This document shows positions 62,701-64,000 of a stretch of DNA of 64,000 bases, one piece after another. Position 1 is the first letter of the stretch; every line of letters starts with the position of its first letter. Origin of the DNA: Rhea pennata (Eukaryota > Chordata > Aves > Rheiformes > Rheidae). The notes beneath the pieces are model-generated. The model was not told the DNA's origin. It ran no database searches and saw only the letters and a list, made by a program, of their open reading frames with translations. The stretch lies in the NCBI RefSeq assembly GCF_028389875.1, contig NC_084674.1:14293501-14357500 (forward strand), in the 5' to 3' direction. Position numbers and translations under genes: made by a program.

Positions 62701-64000
62701 TGTTATTCAGTATTAAAATAATATTCAGACAAAATCAGATAAATAATGTAAAAAATGAGTTTTCTTTGGCTACTGAAACACAAACCAATAGTCTCAAAAC
62801 TACCTGAATCAACAGACCATTGACAATATTCAAAATTTCTTATCTAAATTATCACATTTCTTCAGCAAACTCCCATCTGACAACACTTTTTAGTAAGATT
62901 CCATGAGTCTTGGCATTACTAAGCAAACGTAAGGATGTTGGTAAGAACAAGAAACTGATTGCCTTTATTGCTTGCTCTTTTACACTGTTTAACATCTACC
63001 TGTTTTAAACTCTGCAAGCTCTTCTTGCCAGATTCTGGCTTGGCTAAAGCTGAAACAAGGCCAGAATGCACTTTGAATTTATTGATGGAAAACACCCTTA
63101 GATGTAACTGCAGCAATTAAACATCTCGGCAGTTTTTTTGCTCCATTAGTTTGTTTTCTAAATTCCAATAGTCAAACAAAAAGGAACATTGGCTCTGGAA
63201 TTGATGCATCCATATTCAGAACAGCTGCTTGTTGAGAAGTGTTTTCACACTTGCATGATTATATGAATGTATAACAAATCCAGTTGAAAGTGTCTGTGGC
63301 TAATAAGATCCTTTTTAGGATAGTCAGGCATAAGATAGCTTTCTGACAAAATCTCAAGAAAACTGTGGGCTCACAGGCTCTTCATAAAAATTAAAAATGC
63401 AAGTACTTCATTGTAGAGATATTTTTAAATGATTTAATGACAGCAAAAGAGAAATAGCTATAAATAGCTGCAAGAGAAAAAAAATTATCCCAATTATTCC
63501 AGTTAATTATAATATGCAGTTCAACAGCATAGCTGTGTATGCACGCAGGTATTCTACTTTGTAACTTAAAAATTCAGCGGTGGCTACGGTTTAAATCATT
63601 GATTGCCTAAAGATAGATGAAACAATGAGTGAGTCACATGAAAAAAGACTATTTCCGTGTGCCTACAGAAGACTTGATTTAGCCCCTTAAGAAGGCAATT
63701 ACCTTTACCTGCCAGTTCAACATACCCTGGACAGAGAAAGCCTAACGGCAGACTTGCTTGGCCCTTGATATTAGACAGTTCCAATCAAGGGCATAGCATG
63801 CCTTTAGTGGCTGTATTTCCTTCCTGGGCTACAAAGCAGAGCCTCTCTTTTTTTATTATTAAATACTCTAAACTCTCAGGTGGAAATTAAGTGTATAATA
63901 TCTAGCAATAATGGGAACTATTTACACAGGTAATATTTGGCAAAGCTTAAAATAGTTGCTAAAGAATCCCTTATCTCCACAATTATTGACTGATTGTATA
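59743..64000 (-). other. SLMAP: SLMAP intron (runs out of window)
   Basis: At least 4.3 kb of AT-rich intron upstream of the first visible SLMAP exon. I searched the minus strand for an exon ending in phase 1 that would continue the known SLMAP coil and found none. A (GGT)n run lies near 62242-62258. An exon-like 50-nt segment at 63000-63049 was considered and rejected on phase. Confidence 0.75.

Larger units (their letters stand above)
43345..64000 (-). other. SLMAP: SLMAP gene, 3' half (gene span in window)
   Basis: SLMAP has an N-terminal FHA domain that binds phosphorylated MST1/2, a long coiled coil, and a C-terminal tail anchor in the ER/nuclear envelope, sarcolemma or T-tubule membranes. 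It belongs to the STRIPAK phosphatase complex, which restrains Hippo signalling. This window holds the distal coiled coil and two alternative anchors, about 344 codons of a protein usually near 800 residues. The FHA domain and proximal coil lie beyond position 64000. All six shared exons join in frame with GT/AG introns, so the gene looks intact. It is transcribed towards FLNB in the same direction, and about 34 kb separates its stop from the FLNB start. Confidence 0.95.

Noticed and set aside
63000-63049. Exon-like 50-nt segment on the minus strand with acceptor ttgtttcag and donor ACAG|gtagat
   Set aside because: It would read CFSQARIWQEELAEFKT before the Asp of the next exon, but 50 nt inserted into the known phase-1 junction breaks the frame, and it matches no SLMAP block that I know.

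Overview
This is vertebrate nuclear DNA, most likely from a bird or another sauropsid. It has spliced exons with GT/AG borders, a CpG-rich cluster beside a first exon, dinucleotide microsatellites, and no recognisable primate or rodent interspersed repeats. The species call is an inference from protein similarity and the compact layout; no search was run. Only two protein-coding genes can be supported, both on the minus strand and both incomplete in the window: the first coding exon of filamin B (FLNB, 10617-10998) and the 3' half of SLMAP (sarcolemma-associated protein, 45203-59742). SLMAP lies upstream of FLNB in the same orientation, which matches the neighbourhood of these genes on human 3p14.3 as I know it.

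Layout. 1-10616 is the 5' part of FLNB intron 1 (read leftwards), with no exon seen. 9880-11340 is the CpG-rich FLNB promoter, 5' UTR and exon 1. It is flanked by a (CA)n tract directly after the exon-1 donor, an inverted array of (GGGCC)n arms, and a 76-bp minisatellite with a decayed older part. 12.1-26.1 kb is a run of separate CpG-rich blocks with no convincing gene. 26.1-43.3 kb is AT-richer intergenic DNA. 43.35-45.20 kb is the candidate SLMAP 3' UTR. 45.20-59.74 kb holds the last SLMAP coding exons, and 59.74-64 kb is intron continuing to exons outside the window.

SLMAP reconstruction. Eight coding segments were placed by reading the minus strand. Every intron has GT/AG ends, and all reading-frame phases fit across the chain 59620-59742, 58804-58878, 55010-55330, 53559-53676, 52602-52773, 50027-50161. 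The last shared exon ends in phase 0 and can join either of two exons that each encode a different hydrophobic tail anchor followed by a stop (46356-46439 or 45203-45292). The upstream tail exon has a good donor six bases after its stop, so it may be a 90-nt cassette whose inclusion swaps the membrane anchor without triggering nonsense-mediated decay. A TGCATG (RBFOX-type) motif lies about 73 nt into the intron after it.

The two genes do not form an operon or a single system. FLNB encodes a large actin cross-linker, and SLMAP a tail-anchored coiled-coil protein of the STRIPAK/Hippo network. I found no sign of a novel multi-gene system. The most interesting points are the alternative SLMAP anchors, the extended FLNB N-terminus, the higher-order minisatellite at the FLNB promoter and the geneless CpG-island cluster.
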